Positions 7,511 through 16,414 of a DNA stretch of 64,000 nucleotides are shown in pieces (the first letter of the stretch is position 1; every line of letters begins with the position of its first letter). This DNA is from M3007 sp031425155 (lineage in GTDB: Bacteria > Bacteroidota > Bacteroidia > Chitinophagales > Saprospiraceae): contig JANPIV010000067.1 in NCBI GenBank assembly GCA_031425155.1, positions 1 through 64,000 of the forward strand, read 5' to 3'. The notes beneath the pieces were generated by a model. It searched no databases. It was not told where the DNA came from and worked only from the letters and a program-made list of their open reading frames with translations. The position numbers were made by a program, and so were the translations under genes.

Positions 7511-9412
7511 ATGCGCGCTTTCTTTCTTCTGCTCCTGTTCAGTCACCTGATGGCCTGCAAAAACTATCTGGGTAATCCCCACTCTCAAGTGATGACGCCG
7601 CGCACCGTATCGGCGTTAAATCCAACCGATGTACTGCGCGTGGAACCCGGCAACTGGTGGGTGGGTATGCAACACCATCAGGTAGAAATATTGGTGCATT
7701 ACCCGGATGTAGCCGCTTATACACTGAAGTTGGGGCCTTCCAAAGGCGTGAAAGTGGTGAAAATAGAAAAAGGCGACAGCCCGAACTATTTGTTCGTGAC
7801 GCTGGATATTGGGGCAAAAGCGCCACCGCAACGGGTGCCGTTGATCTTCACGAAAGGCGCCAACGCATTTACCTACGATTTTTCGCTGTACGCCCGCAAT
7901 GACCAGCCGAAAGCCCAAGGCACGGGCACCCAGGATGTGGTTTATTTGATTTTTCCCGACCGTTTTGCCAACGGCAATCCAGCCAACGACAATATACCGG
8001 GTATGTTGGAAGGTCTGCAACGTGACTCTCTGACCGGGCGGCATGGCGGCGATTTGCAGGGCATTGCTGACCACCTGGATTACCTCGTTAATTTGGGTAT
8101 ATCGGCCATTTGGCTCAACCCGGAACTTGAAAATGATCAGGCACAGGCCTCCTATCACGGTTATGCGGTGACCGATCATTATCGAGTGGACCGGCGCTTC
8201 GGGACCAATGAAGAACTCCGCAATCTCATCAAACAATGCCACCAACGCGATATTAAGGTCATTCGTGACGTAGTGTTGAATCATATTGGGGATGGTCACT
8301 ACTGGATGAAAGATTTGCCGACCCGGGATTGGGTGAATCAATGGCCGACTTTCACGCGCACCACTTATCGCGCCCCGACGCTGGTGGACCCCTACGCCTC
8401 CACAGCCGATCTCCGGCAATTTCAGGATGGCTGGTTCGACAAACGCATGCCCGATCTGAATCAGCGTAACCCGCACGTAGCCAATTACTTAATTCAGCAG
8501 GCCATTTGGTGGATCGAATACGCCGGTTTTGATGATTTTCGGATTGATACTTACACCTACTCCGATCAGGCGTTTTGCAGCCGCTGGTGCCGGGAAGTGC
8601 TGGCAGAATACCCCAAATTGGGCATGTTTGGCGAAGTATGGGAAAATGCGGTACCAATCCAGGGATTTTTTGCCAACGATCAGCCCATGAGCCGTGCGAA
8701 TTTTGACTCCAATCTGCCCGGCGTGGTGGATTTTCAACTTTGTTTTGCCATCCAGGAAGCCTTGACCCGCGAGCAGGGCTGGACCGAAGGTGCCGCCCGC
8801 ATTTACCTCACGCTGGCCCAGGATTATTTTTATAAAGACCCTTTCAAAAATCTGATTATGCTTGATAATCATGATTTTACGCGGTTTTATACTACGGTCG
8901 GCGAGAATTTTGACAAGTACAAAAGTGGTATGGCTTTCCTGTTGACGATGCGTGGTATTCCACAAATTTATTACGCCACTGAAATACTCGGCACGGGAAA
9001 TGCGTCCCCCTCGCACGGCAATATTCGCAAGGATTTTCCCGGCGGCTGGGCGGGCGATCCGGCCAATAAATTCACCGCCGAGGGCCGTACCGCCCAGGAA
9101 AACGAAGCCTACGATTATGCCCGCGCCCTCATTCGTTACCACCGCACTACGCCTGCGCTGCACAATGGCAAATTAATGCAATTCGTGCCCGAAGAGGGCG
9201 TCTATACCTATTTCCGCTACGACGAGGCCAAGACAGTGATGGTGGTGCTGAATACCGCCAATCAGGAGCGAACCGTGACCACCCAACGCTTCGCCGAGCG
9301 GATGCAGGGCTTTACCGGCGCGCACGAGGTAGTGACGGGTAAAAAAGTGGGTGATTTGTCGAAATTAGTGCTGGGGAGGAATTCGGCGCTGGTGCTGGAG
9401 TTGGAGAGGTAA
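7511..9412 (+). CDS. GH13 alpha-amylase family lipoprotein (neopullulanase/cyclomaltodextrinase-like)
   Basis: The 633-residue product is a likely lipoprotein (lipobox LMAC, Cys16). An N-terminal beta-sandwich (about 30-130) precedes a GH13 barrel. Visible sites are region I DVVLNH (253-258), nucleophile Asp346 in FRIDTYTY, acid/base Glu375 in GEVWE and Asp455 in LDNHDF, so it should be active. A C-terminal beta domain ends the protein. The N-domain plus short barrel fits SusA/neopullulanase-type enzymes that cut maltooligosaccharides or cyclodextrins in the periplasm or at the membrane. It pairs naturally with the SLC45-like transporter 1 kb upstream, but no SusR, SusB or SusCD genes are beside it. 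Confidence 0.9.
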   Translation: MRAFFLLLLFSHLMACKNYLGNPHSQVMTPRTVSALNPTDVLRVEPGNWWVGMQHHQVEILVHYPDVAAYTLKLGPSKGVKVVKIEKGDSPNYLFVTLDIGAKAPPQRVPLIFTKGANAFTYDFSLYARNDQPKAQGTGTQDVVYLIFPDRFANGNPANDNIPGMLEGLQRDSLTGRHGGDLQGIADHLDYLVNLGISAIWLNPELENDQAQASYHGYAVTDHYRVDRRFGTNEELRNLIKQCHQRDIKVIRDVVLNHIGDGHYWMKDLPTRDWVNQWPTFTRTTYRAPTLVDPYASTADLRQFQDGWFDKRMPDLNQRNPHVANYLIQQAIWWIEYAGFDDFRIDTYTYSDQAFCSRWCREVLAEYPKLGMFGEVWENAVPIQGFFANDQPMSRANFDSNLPGVVDFQLCFAIQEALTREQGWTEGAARIYLTLAQDYFYKDPFKNLIMLDNHDFTRFYTTVGENFDKYKSGMAFLLTMRGIPQIYYATEILGTGNASPSHGNIRKDFPGGWAGDPANKFTAEGRTAQENEAYDYARALIRYHRTTPALHNGKLMQFVPEEGVYTYFRYDEAKTVMVVLNTANQERTVTTQRFAERMQGFTGAHEVVTGKKVGDLSKLVLGRNSALVLELER

Positions 9413-9424
9413 ATCTGCTTTTCA

Positions 9425-9534
9425 CGCTGGCGCGAGGTTCCATCTTGTGACTGTTATCTTTCGGGCTGTGCCTGGCATATATGTCGGGTAGAACCCGACT
9501 GATGGAGGGCACGAGGCAACGCTTCGCGCCAGCG
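9425..9534. repeat. Inverted repeat with inner hairpin, downstream of the amylase
   Basis: CGCTGGCGCGA (9425-9435) is complementary to TCGCGCCAGCG (9524-9534). Between them GTCGGGT (9483-9489) pairs with ACCCGAC (9493-9499). The nested structure lies between the amylase and the transposase. Confidence 0.6.
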
Positions 9535-9537
9535 AGG

Positions 9538-9582
9538 GAGTGGAATTTATTCCGCCGAATAAAGGCGGAATAAATTCCGCTC
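9538..9582. repeat. REP-like palindrome 3' of the RAYT transposase
   Basis: Arms 9542-9556 and 9564-9578 are perfect complements (15 bp, 7-nt loop). Three or four more outer pairs and one wobble extend them to 9538-9582. The core GGAATTTATTCC recurs on the other side of the transposase gene. Confidence 0.8.
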
Positions 9583-9586
9583 TCCG

Positions 9587-10252
9587 TTATATAATACCCT
9601 CTGCCAGGTAAGAATACGGATAATCTGCCCACTCTTTACAAAGACCGGCCTTTACCGGGTTACGAAGCGTATAGTTAATGGCGTTATATAAGTGTTTTTC
9701 GTCGCGAATATATCGATCAAAGTACACATCGGCCCAGAATTTTCCCGAACGACCCAAAATACGATTGGCTTGGACGGCAGTAGCGCCATTGATAAGTTTC
9801 ATTACCTGATACACCTGTTTGTAATTATCATCGGTGATGGTGGTTCCATCTTCGGGCATCTGCACAGAATAATCAAAAATAGCATGCACATGATTCGCCA
9901 TAATGCAATAGGCAAGGAGACGATAGTGTTTGTGGTCAAACTCATGTAACCGTTTGGCTACTATTGCGGCTACTTCCGGGACTTTGAGCCACAGGGGACT
10001 TTCAGGGGGAGGGTTGTCGAGGTGTTCGTTGAAGGCCAGAAAATATTTGCGTTTCACCAGATATTCTGCGGAAGATTTTTCCTCCGGACTCAGGTTTTTC
10101 GCCGATTTAATGTCGCGTAGAGATCCCTCCCGCTCCTGCTTCATTTGGTCAAGCACTTTTTTGGGAATAGCCCCTTTGAGGTTCCAGGTGATAAAAAAGG
10201 TGTAGCCGGGATAAAATTTATGGGGTAATTTTCTGCGATATTCAATTTTCAT
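9587..10252 (-). CDS. REP-associated tyrosine transposase (RAYT, Y1/IS200-like)
   Basis: The product is 221 residues. The HUH-type Y1 transposase core is visible: HYRLLAYCIMANHVHAIF carries the HxH metal-binding pair, and YFDRYIRDEKHLYNAINYTL carries the candidate catalytic tyrosines, followed by the family motif NPVKAGLCKEWADYPYSY. Single-copy enzymes of this type are domesticated relatives of IS200 transposases and act on nearby REP palindromes. Here GGAAT(T/A)(T/A)ATTCC palindromes lie on both sides (9538-9582, 10285-10300, 10398-10425), so gene and targets look like a complete unit. There is no second IS605-type gene and the frame is intact. Confidence 0.9.
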   Translation of the reverse strand: MKIEYRRKLPHKFYPGYTFFITWNLKGAIPKKVLDQMKQEREGSLRDIKSAKNLSPEEKSSAEYLVKRKYFLAFNEHLDNPPPESPLWLKVPEVAAIVAKRLHEFDHKHYRLLAYCIMANHVHAIFDYSVQMPEDGTTITDDNYKQVYQVMKLINGATAVQANRILGRSGKFWADVYFDRYIRDEKHLYNAINYTLRNPVKAGLCKEWADYPYSYLAEGII

Positions 10253-10284
10253 AAAGAAGGTACAGGTGGTGAATTTATAGGAGA

Positions 10285-10300
10285 TCGGAATTTATTCCGA
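10285..10300. repeat. REP-like palindrome 5' of the RAYT gene
   Basis: TCGGAAT (10285-10291) and ATTCCGA (10294-10300) flank a 2-nt centre. It shares the GGAATTTATTCC core with the palindrome on the other side of the transposase gene. Confidence 0.7.
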
Positions 10301-10397
10301 CTTAAAACTTGTAAAGATAACTTATGAAGTTCCTATATGATAATATTGATTATCAGTGTTTTGGAGAAGCAAGTTAATATCTTATTTTTTACACGTT

Positions 10398-10425
10398 CGT
10401 TAATCGGAATTAATTCCGATTAACG
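10398..10425. repeat. Perfect 28-bp palindrome
   Basis: Bases 10398-10425 equal their own reverse complement, with TCGGAATTAATTCCGA at the centre. It lies between the RAYT gene and the end of the hybrid two-component gene and belongs to the same REP-like family. Confidence 0.8.
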
Positions 10426-10439
10426 CATTCCGCATTCCT

Positions 10440-13400
10440 TCACCCCCGATACTCCCCCGGATTCACCCCGAACTGCTCCCGGAACCGTTCCCGGAAATAT
10501 TTTAAATCTGTAAAGCCCACTTTATAAGCCACTTCTGATACGTTGTACTGCCGGGTATGGAGCAGTTGCGCGGCTTTTTTCAGGCGTACTGTCCGCACCA
10601 GGGCATTGGGCGTATCTCCCGTCAGGGCTTTGATTTTCCGGTACAGTTGCATCCGGCTGATATGCAGGTCATGGGCGAGTTGGTCCACGGAAAATTCCGA
10701 TTCGTCCAGATGTTGTTCCACACTGATGAGGATGTTGCGCAGGAACTCTTCGTCGCGGGAATTGACGGCTACTTCGCTGGGATGAAGGCCGATGTTGCGG
10801 CTGAATTTTTCGCGCAGTTTTTGCCGTAGGGCGATCAAATTACGAATGCGCAGGGTCAGCAGTTGCAGGTTAAAGGGTTTGGTAATGTAGTCGTCGGCGC
10901 CGGTGTCGAGGCCTTCTATTTTGAAGATCAGCGAGGTGCGGGCGGTGAGCAGGATTACGGGAATATGGCTGGTCAGCAGGTTGGTTTTCAGCCGCCGACA
11001 TAGTTCTATGCCGTCCATTTCGGGCATGGCAATGTCGCTAACCACCAGATCAGGGGGATTGGCCAGGGCCAGATCGAGGCCTTCCAGGCCGTTGGCGGCG
11101 GTCTCGACCGTAAACTCTTGCGCCAGATTGTCACACAGATAATGCGCGATGTCCGCGTGGTCTTCCACGATCAGCAGGCGGTGTTTTTCGCGCTGTTTTT
11201 TGGTGGAAGTTTCTGATGCGGTTTCCGGCTTAAAAGACTGGTTATCATCATTTTGCGGTAAATTATAATAAACCGACGGCATAATCGCGGCTTGCTGGGT
11301 CAGCAGTTCTTCCGGTTTAAAATGCGCCTTGCCAAGCAGCAGATGAACGGTAAACACACTCCCCTGCCCCGCCTGGCTTTGCACATTTACTGTGCCCCGA
11401 TGCTGCTCTACCAGCATTTTGACCAGGGCCAGCCCAATGCCCGCGCCTTCTTCGACGGTGGCGTCGCGGGTTTGTTGCAACTGGTAAAAACGCTCAAAAA
11501 CTCGCTGCGTATCCGCCTCGGGAATGCCGGGGCCGGTATCGGCAATCGTCAGCGTGCCCATGCGTTCATCGGCGTTTACGCCCACCTGGATGCTGCCCCC
11601 GGAAGGCGTGTATTTGATGGCATTGGCGAGCAGGTTGTGGACCACTTTTTCCATCTGCTCTTTATCAAACCACAGCAGCAACTGCGTCACTGTTGGCTTA
11701 AAATCGAGCTGAATATGCCGTTGATCGGCCCAACTTTTAAAAGATAAAGTGATTTCGTGGATGAACGGCACGAAGTCATCTTCCGTCACCCGCAGTTTCA
11801 TCATGCCCTCCTCGCCTTTGCGCAGATCGAGCAATTGATTGATCATCGTATGCAGCCGGGCGGCATTGTGGTGCATCATCGTGTAGAGTTGATGCAGTTT
11901 TTTGTCGCCGCCAAAATCCTTAATTAATTGTTCCAACGGGGTGAGAATCAGCGTCAGCGGGGTGCGCAATTCATGGCTGATATTGGTAAAAAATTGCAAT
12001 TTCAGGCGATTCACCTGTTCCAGTTGATCGCGTTCCATGCGTTCCAGAGCGAGATTGGCATTGTACTCCGCCCGCAAATGGGCCACGCGCCAGGCAGCAT
12101 ATAACAGCCCGGCAAACAGCAAAACATAAGCGGAATACGCCCACCAGGTCAGCCAAAACGGAGGTCGTACCCGCACTTTCACCGACACCGGCTCGCCCCA
12201 GACGCCGTCGCCATTGGCAGATTTTACGCGAAACGTAAATTCCCGGTAGGGCAAATTGGTATAGTGCGCAAAGCGTTTTTCGGCATCGGTATAGACCCAG
12301 TTTTGGTCAAAACCCTCGAGTTGGTAGGCAAAAAGGTTCTTTTTAGGCTCCGCAAAATGCAGGCTGACAAACTCAAAAGACAGCACGTTGTCCCGGTAAT
12401 CGAGGGTGATATCGGCGGTTTCCGCAATGCTTTTGGGTAAAATACTGCGCCCGTTTTCGGTCATTCCCACGGGCACTGACTGATTAAACAGCAGAAAATC
12501 AGACAGTTGGGTGAGTGGCGCAATGGTATCGGCATGAATATCATTGGGACTGAACATGGTGACACCACTGGCGCCGCCAAAGGCCAGTAACCCAGATGGC
12601 AGGCGAATAGCGGAATTATTGGTAAAATAATTGTCCTGCAAGCCATCCAGCACATTGTAAGAGCGGAACTCCGCCCGCCCGCCATCCGGCAGGTGCAGCG
12701 AAGCGATGCCATGTTGCGTACTCACCCAAAAGTGATCCGGGCGGTCTTCCACAATGGACTGCGTAATATCGTTGGGTAGCCCGTCGGCCTGCGTAAAACT
12801 GCGAAAGGTCTGTTGCCTGGCGTCCAGCAAATGGAGCCCGTGACTGGTGCAAACCCAAATGCGCCCCCGACTATCGCGGAACATGGCATTGACTTTATTA
12901 TTGCTCAGCGATCCGGCCTGACCGGCCATAAAATGATAGTGATGCTCGAGGCGGAGCACATGCGCCACCGGATCGTAAACGCATTGCAGCAAGCCATTGC
13001 CCCGCGTACCGATGTAGAGTGTTTGTGTACCGGCCTCGTTGGTTTCCAGCAGTGCGACATTCGGAAAAGCCAGCAGATTGACCGTCCCGACAGTGTGAAA
13101 ATGACGCATACTATTGGTCTGGCGATCAAACATTTCGAGGCCGCCGTCCCATAGTCCAAACCACATGCCCTCACTGCCCGATTCGAGCATACTCATCACG
13201 TAATTATCATGAATAAGTGCGGGGCCGCTCTGCGAAAATTGTTCCAGCGCGGTGAGTGTGCCGCCCGTCGGTGGAAGATTTTGTTCGCGGATACGCAGCA
13301 CACCGGCTCCCTGCGTGGTGAACCACAGCCAGCCCTCGCGGTCGCGCCAGACGGCGGTGATGAAATTGGCAAAATCGCGCAAATGCAGCGGCATCAGCAC

Positions 13401-14651
13401 GTATTGGCTGGTGCGGTGCGGATTGGCACTGTAATCGAGGCGATTGAGCCCGTCGTTGGTAGCCACCCACAGGTTGCCGGGCGCAGCAGCCGGGCAAATG
13501 CCGGTTACGTTGCTGTTGGACGCTGTGCCGGTCTGATTGAAACGAATGCCCTCGAACAGTTTGCGATTCAGGTTGAGTTTGTTGGCCCCCTTTTCGGTGC
13601 CAATCCAGAGAATGCCCGTTCGGTCCTGAAAGAGACAGCGGATGAAGTTGGTACTCAGGCTGAACGGGTCGTCGGCCTGGGCAAAAAACTGTTCGAAACG
13701 ACCCGTATTTTTATTCAAACGGTTCAGTCCGTGGTAAGTAGCCACCCACAGGTCGCCATTGGATTCCTCCCAAAAGTCAGCAACGATGTTGTGGCTCAGG
13801 CTGGTGGGGTTGCCGGGACTATGCCGAAAAGTGGCGGTTATTTGCAAAAAATCCGGGTCAGCCGGGTCGAAACGCACTTTTTTCAGGCCCGCTTTGGTGC
13901 CGAGCCAGAGCGTGTTGGCTTCGTTGCGCACCGGGCGCACCCGATAAATAAAATTGTCCAGCGACACGTCTTTACCCGCCGGATCGAGGCTGTAATAACG
14001 CAGATCGTAGTCTTGTTTGTTCCTGAACTGAATGCGGTGCAGGCCCTGCGCGGTGGCCGACCAGATGGAGCCGTCGGGCGTTTCGCAGATGGAGTAAATG
14101 TAGTCGGTAGGCGGGCGTTTGCGGAGGTTGGGTGGCTCGGTGATGCGCAAAAAACTGTTGGTGGCCGGGTCAAAACGGTTCAATTCCTTCTTGGTACCGA
14201 CCCAAATATAGCCTTTGCTGTCTTCAAAAAGCCCCCATACATCGTTGCCGGACAAGGAGTTAGGGTTGTTTGGATTGGAACGGAAATTGACAAACCGTTC
14301 TGTGGCGCGGTCGAAGCGTTGCAGCCCGGCATTCAGAGTGCCGACCCAAAGCTGGCCGGTATGATCTTCCAGCAAAGAGGTGATCTGGTCGCTTTGCAGG
14401 CCATCGGCTTTGCCGGATTCCTGTTGGAACACCCGGATTTTGTAGCCGTCATAGCGCACCAGACCCGACCAGGTGCCCAGCCAAAGAATGCCCCGATGAT
14501 CCTGCAAAATGCAATTGACGGAACCCTGCGCGAGGTCTAATTCGGGCGGCAATTGTTCAAATTTGACCAGACTACTTTGTGCCGAGGCCACACGGGCCGC
14601 CAGCAATAGCCAGACAATGACCAGGAAGGGCCGGTTAGAAAAAATCTTCAT
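10440..14651 (-). CDS. Hybrid two-component system regulator (one-protein sensor, kinase and AraC regulator)
   Basis: The product is 1403 residues. A signal peptide (1-24) leads to a periplasmic sensor of about 14 two-component propeller repeats (GILWLGT, GQLWVGT, GYIWVGT type; about 40-745) and a Y_Y_Y domain. A membrane helix lies at about 831-855. The cytosolic part has a HisKA domain (His893 in NISHELRTPL), a HATPase (Asn1010 in NAIKY, DTGPG at 1038), a receiver (Asp1206 in VVSDIAMPEMDG, Lys in ITKPF) and an AraC-type helix-turn-helix (about 1319-1403). Such proteins usually sense an oligosaccharide and switch on a nearby utilization locus. The nearest loci are the GH13 region (one side) and the YceI operon (other side); the large SusCD locus is 34 kb away, so the target is uncertain. 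Confidence 0.94.
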   Translation of the reverse strand: MKIFSNRPFLVIVWLLLAARVASAQSSLVKFEQLPPELDLAQGSVNCILQDHRGILWLGTWSGLVRYDGYKIRVFQQESGKADGLQSDQITSLLEDHTGQLWVGTLNAGLQRFDRATERFVNFRSNPNNPNSLSGNDVWGLFEDSKGYIWVGTKKELNRFDPATNSFLRITEPPNLRKRPPTDYIYSICETPDGSIWSATAQGLHRIQFRNKQDYDLRYYSLDPAGKDVSLDNFIYRVRPVRNEANTLWLGTKAGLKKVRFDPADPDFLQITATFRHSPGNPTSLSHNIVADFWEESNGDLWVATYHGLNRLNKNTGRFEQFFAQADDPFSLSTNFIRCLFQDRTGILWIGTEKGANKLNLNRKLFEGIRFNQTGTASNSNVTGICPAAAPGNLWVATNDGLNRLDYSANPHRTSQYVLMPLHLRDFANFITAVWRDREGWLWFTTQGAGVLRIREQNLPPTGGTLTALEQFSQSGPALIHDNYVMSMLESGSEGMWFGLWDGGLEMFDRQTNSMRHFHTVGTVNLLAFPNVALLETNEAGTQTLYIGTRGNGLLQCVYDPVAHVLRLEHHYHFMAGQAGSLSNNKVNAMFRDSRGRIWVCTSHGLHLLDARQQTFRSFTQADGLPNDITQSIVEDRPDHFWVSTQHGIASLHLPDGGRAEFRSYNVLDGLQDNYFTNNSAIRLPSGLLAFGGASGVTMFSPNDIHADTIAPLTQLSDFLLFNQSVPVGMTENGRSILPKSIAETADITLDYRDNVLSFEFVSLHFAEPKKNLFAYQLEGFDQNWVYTDAEKRFAHYTNLPYREFTFRVKSANGDGVWGEPVSVKVRVRPPFWLTWWAYSAYVLLFAGLLYAAWRVAHLRAEYNANLALERMERDQLEQVNRLKLQFFTNISHELRTPLTLILTPLEQLIKDFGGDKKLHQLYTMMHHNAARLHTMINQLLDLRKGEEGMMKLRVTEDDFVPFIHEITLSFKSWADQRHIQLDFKPTVTQLLLWFDKEQMEKVVHNLLANAIKYTPSGGSIQVGVNADERMGTLTIADTGPGIPEADTQRVFERFYQLQQTRDATVEEGAGIGLALVKMLVEQHRGTVNVQSQAGQGSVFTVHLLLGKAHFKPEELLTQQAAIMPSVYYNLPQNDDNQSFKPETASETSTKKQREKHRLLIVEDHADIAHYLCDNLAQEFTVETAANGLEGLDLALANPPDLVVSDIAMPEMDGIELCRRLKTNLLTSHIPVILLTARTSLIFKIEGLDTGADDYITKPFNLQLLTLRIRNLIALRQKLREKFSRNIGLHPSEVAVNSRDEEFLRNILISVEQHLDESEFSVDQLAHDLHISRMQLYRKIKALTGDTPNALVRTVRLKKAAQLLHTRQYNVSEVAYKVGFTDLKYFRERFREQFGVNPGEYRG

Positions 14652-14665
14652 ACAATTCGCGGATG

Positions 14666-14673
14666 CAAATATA
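14666..14673 (-). promoter_or_regulatory. Candidate -7 box for the hybrid regulator gene
   Basis: On the minus strand TATATTTG (TANNTTTG consensus) lies 15 bp upstream of the start at 14651. No good TTTG was seen at the -33 position, so it may need an activator or be a chance match. Confidence 0.35.
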
Positions 14674-14686
14674 ACCGGCTTGCACG

Positions 14687-14721
14687 AAAAAGCCCTACTA
14701 CCCGCAAGCGGGCAGTAGGGC
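14687..14721 (-). terminator. Terminator of the YceI cassette A operon
   Basis: On the minus strand an 8+4-bp stem with one A-C mismatch and a 4-nt loop (14692-14721) is followed by CTTTTT. It starts 24 bp after the YceI stop and separates this operon from the hybrid regulator. Confidence 0.75.
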
Positions 14722-14744
14722 AGGTAGTCCAGTGTTGTGTGCGT

Positions 14745-15302
14745 TTACATGGGCTTCAAATCCACATTCACCGTCAGGGTGGCTTGTTTGCCCACTTTGT
14801 CGGCGACCAGCGATGGAATATCAATCCCGTAGTCTTTTAAAGTCAGGGAAAATTTAGTGGCGGCACTCACTGCGCCGCTTTTTACGATAATATTCACCGG
14901 CGTAGTCACTTTCTGGATAACGCCGTGGATGGTCAGGTCGCCGCTCACATTGGTGGTGTAAGTGCCGTCTTTCGTGAAATTCACGTCGGATAATTTATCC
15001 AGTTTCCCTTTGAAAGTCGCCTTTGGAAATTTGCTGCTTTCCATATAATTTTCATTGAAGTGCTCCTGCATCAAGGCTCTTTCAAAAGAAAAACCTTTGA
15101 TGAGCACGGCCATTTCCAGGTTGCCGGTGGATTGGTCCAATACAAAAGTGCCGCTGGTCTGGCTGGCCTCAATGACCTCGGGAGAAGAAGGTGCGGTGGC
15201 ATTAAAAAAGACCTTACCGCTGCGCGTAAATAACTTTTGGGCATCGGCAGCTGGTAACACGAGGGCCATCAGAGCCGCTAAAAAAAACATTTGCTTTGTC
15301 AT
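14745..15302 (-). CDS. YceI family periplasmic protein (cassette A)
   Basis: The product is 185 residues with a signal peptide (1-21). The mature part has the YceI lipocalin-like pattern: FNATAPSSPEVIEA, ALMQEHFNENY, KFPKATFKGK, the GDLTIHGV signature and a final DYGIDIPSLVADKV strand. YceI proteins hold long isoprenoid chains such as quinones in a barrel, and some are linked to cytochrome b561. It is the last gene of a four-gene operon (17877 to 14745) after two heme-motif lipoproteins and a DUF5777 protein. A close paralog sits at 21692 in a matching operon. A quinone or other isoprenoid carrier role in the periplasm is inferred. Confidence 0.92.
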   Translation of the reverse strand: MTKQMFFLAALMALVLPAADAQKLFTRSGKVFFNATAPSSPEVIEASQTSGTFVLDQSTGNLEMAVLIKGFSFERALMQEHFNENYMESSKFPKATFKGKLDKLSDVNFTKDGTYTTNVSGDLTIHGVIQKVTTPVNIIVKSGAVSAATKFSLTLKDYGIDIPSLVADKVGKQATLTVNVDLKPM

Positions 15303-15342
15303 TGTCGTTGTATTTAGTGGTTAAAAAAAGGTCGGGTTAGAA

Positions 15343-16245
15343 TCATGGTTGTACTTTTTGTTTTTTAATCTGAAATACCCTGGATAAATTGAATCCGAAC
15401 TGAATATCGCCTTTTAACCAGTTTCCATTGTCGTCGCTTAGAAAAGCGCGTTCGTTCATACCCACGGCATTGGAAAAATGCAGTTGAAAGACGTGGCCGC
15501 CAGTTTCAATATCTATACCGAGTGACAGCGGATTATAGTTAACATTTTCCGGGAAACGATTGAAGGCATAGGAGTAGTCCCAGACAATGGCCATGCGTTT
15601 GGTAAATTTGAATCGCCCACCAAAACCCAGCGCGTACAAGTTATTAGGTACTAAACGATTCTCTACAATATTAGTATGCACTAATGTCGGTGCCAGTTGG
15701 ATGGTCAATCGGTCACTAAATTTGCGCCCTACAATCAGCGAATAATAATAACCTAATCGCCGGGAAAAAGTGGTGGCTACTTCTGGATTACCCGTAACGT
15801 CTTTCAGGCCATTGACGGTCATCCCAGCCACCGCGATCACCGAAACGGGCATCACCCGCGCACCTTTGGATTGCCAAAGCAGGCGATATTTTATAAAACC
15901 ATCCAGTTCTTTTTTAGAAGTACTGCGGCCCACCCCGACGACCAGGTTTTTTTGCAGCCCAAAGTCAAAACCCATGCGCATACTCGCCTGATCCAGTCCA
16001 AATAACTGATAGACACCCTGATTGATGCGGCCAAAACGGTGCAGAATGCGAAAGTCCATCGTGCCGGGATGCAGCATTTCCATACTGTGGGAATTGATTA
16101 CCCGGCTGCCTTTAAAAGCATTGGTGGTGTATTCCGTCGTTTTTTCGCCTTCGCCCAGTATATCCAGCAGACTGGGTTCCTGGGCCTTTACTAGTACGGC
16201 TGGTAATAGCAGTATAGTAAGGATTAGCAGTTGCTTATATTTCAT
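15343..16245 (-). CDS. DUF5777 beta-barrel protein (cassette A)
   Basis: The product is 300 residues with a signal peptide (1-21). The mature part carries the DUF5777 pattern: AFKGSRVINSHSME, DFRILHRFG, YQLFGLDQASMRMGFDFG, VGVGRST and DGFIKYRLL. The rest is alternating beta-strands (for example KFSDRLTIQLAPTLVH, HVFQLHFSN), as expected for an outer-membrane barrel. No function is established for the family. It follows two heme-motif lipoprotein genes and precedes YceI with a 40-bp gap; its paralog at 23099 has the same neighbours, so these proteins probably act together. Confidence 0.88.
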   Translation of the reverse strand: MKYKQLLILTILLLPAVLVKAQEPSLLDILGEGEKTTEYTTNAFKGSRVINSHSMEMLHPGTMDFRILHRFGRINQGVYQLFGLDQASMRMGFDFGLQKNLVVGVGRSTSKKELDGFIKYRLLWQSKGARVMPVSVIAVAGMTVNGLKDVTGNPEVATTFSRRLGYYYSLIVGRKFSDRLTIQLAPTLVHTNIVENRLVPNNLYALGFGGRFKFTKRMAIVWDYSYAFNRFPENVNYNPLSLGIDIETGGHVFQLHFSNAVGMNERAFLSDDNGNWLKGDIQFGFNLSRVFQIKKQKVQP

Positions 16246-16260
16246 GGTCGTTTATGTTTT

Positions 16261-16410
16261 TTGATTGATGAATGCAATTTGATGAATGTTGATATTTGAT
16301 GGCCCATGACGTATTCTTTTACATCAAAAATCAACATTCCTCCATCTTATATCATCAATCGAAATTTTTTCTAAAAAAAATATTCAATCTATTGATGGTC
16401 ATAATGAAAC
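16261..16410. repeat. Long inverted repeat, family ttgattgatgaatg, copy 1
   Basis: TTGATTGATGAATG at 16261 and ATCATCAATC near 16361 bound an imperfect hairpin whose inner arms contain GATGAATGTTGATATTTGATG and ACATCAAAAATCAACATTC. Similarity to copy 3 (58513) continues through TATTGATGGTCATAATGAAAC. It lies inside the cassette A operon between the heme lipoprotein and the DUF5777 gene. Copy 2 is at 53304. Confidence 0.8.
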
Positions 16411-16414
16411 CAAC

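Noticed and set aside
13209..14540. Long plus-strand open frame of 443 codons opposite the hybrid regulator
   Set aside because: It is a mirror of the high-GC regulator frame; the protein has no motif, signal or start context.
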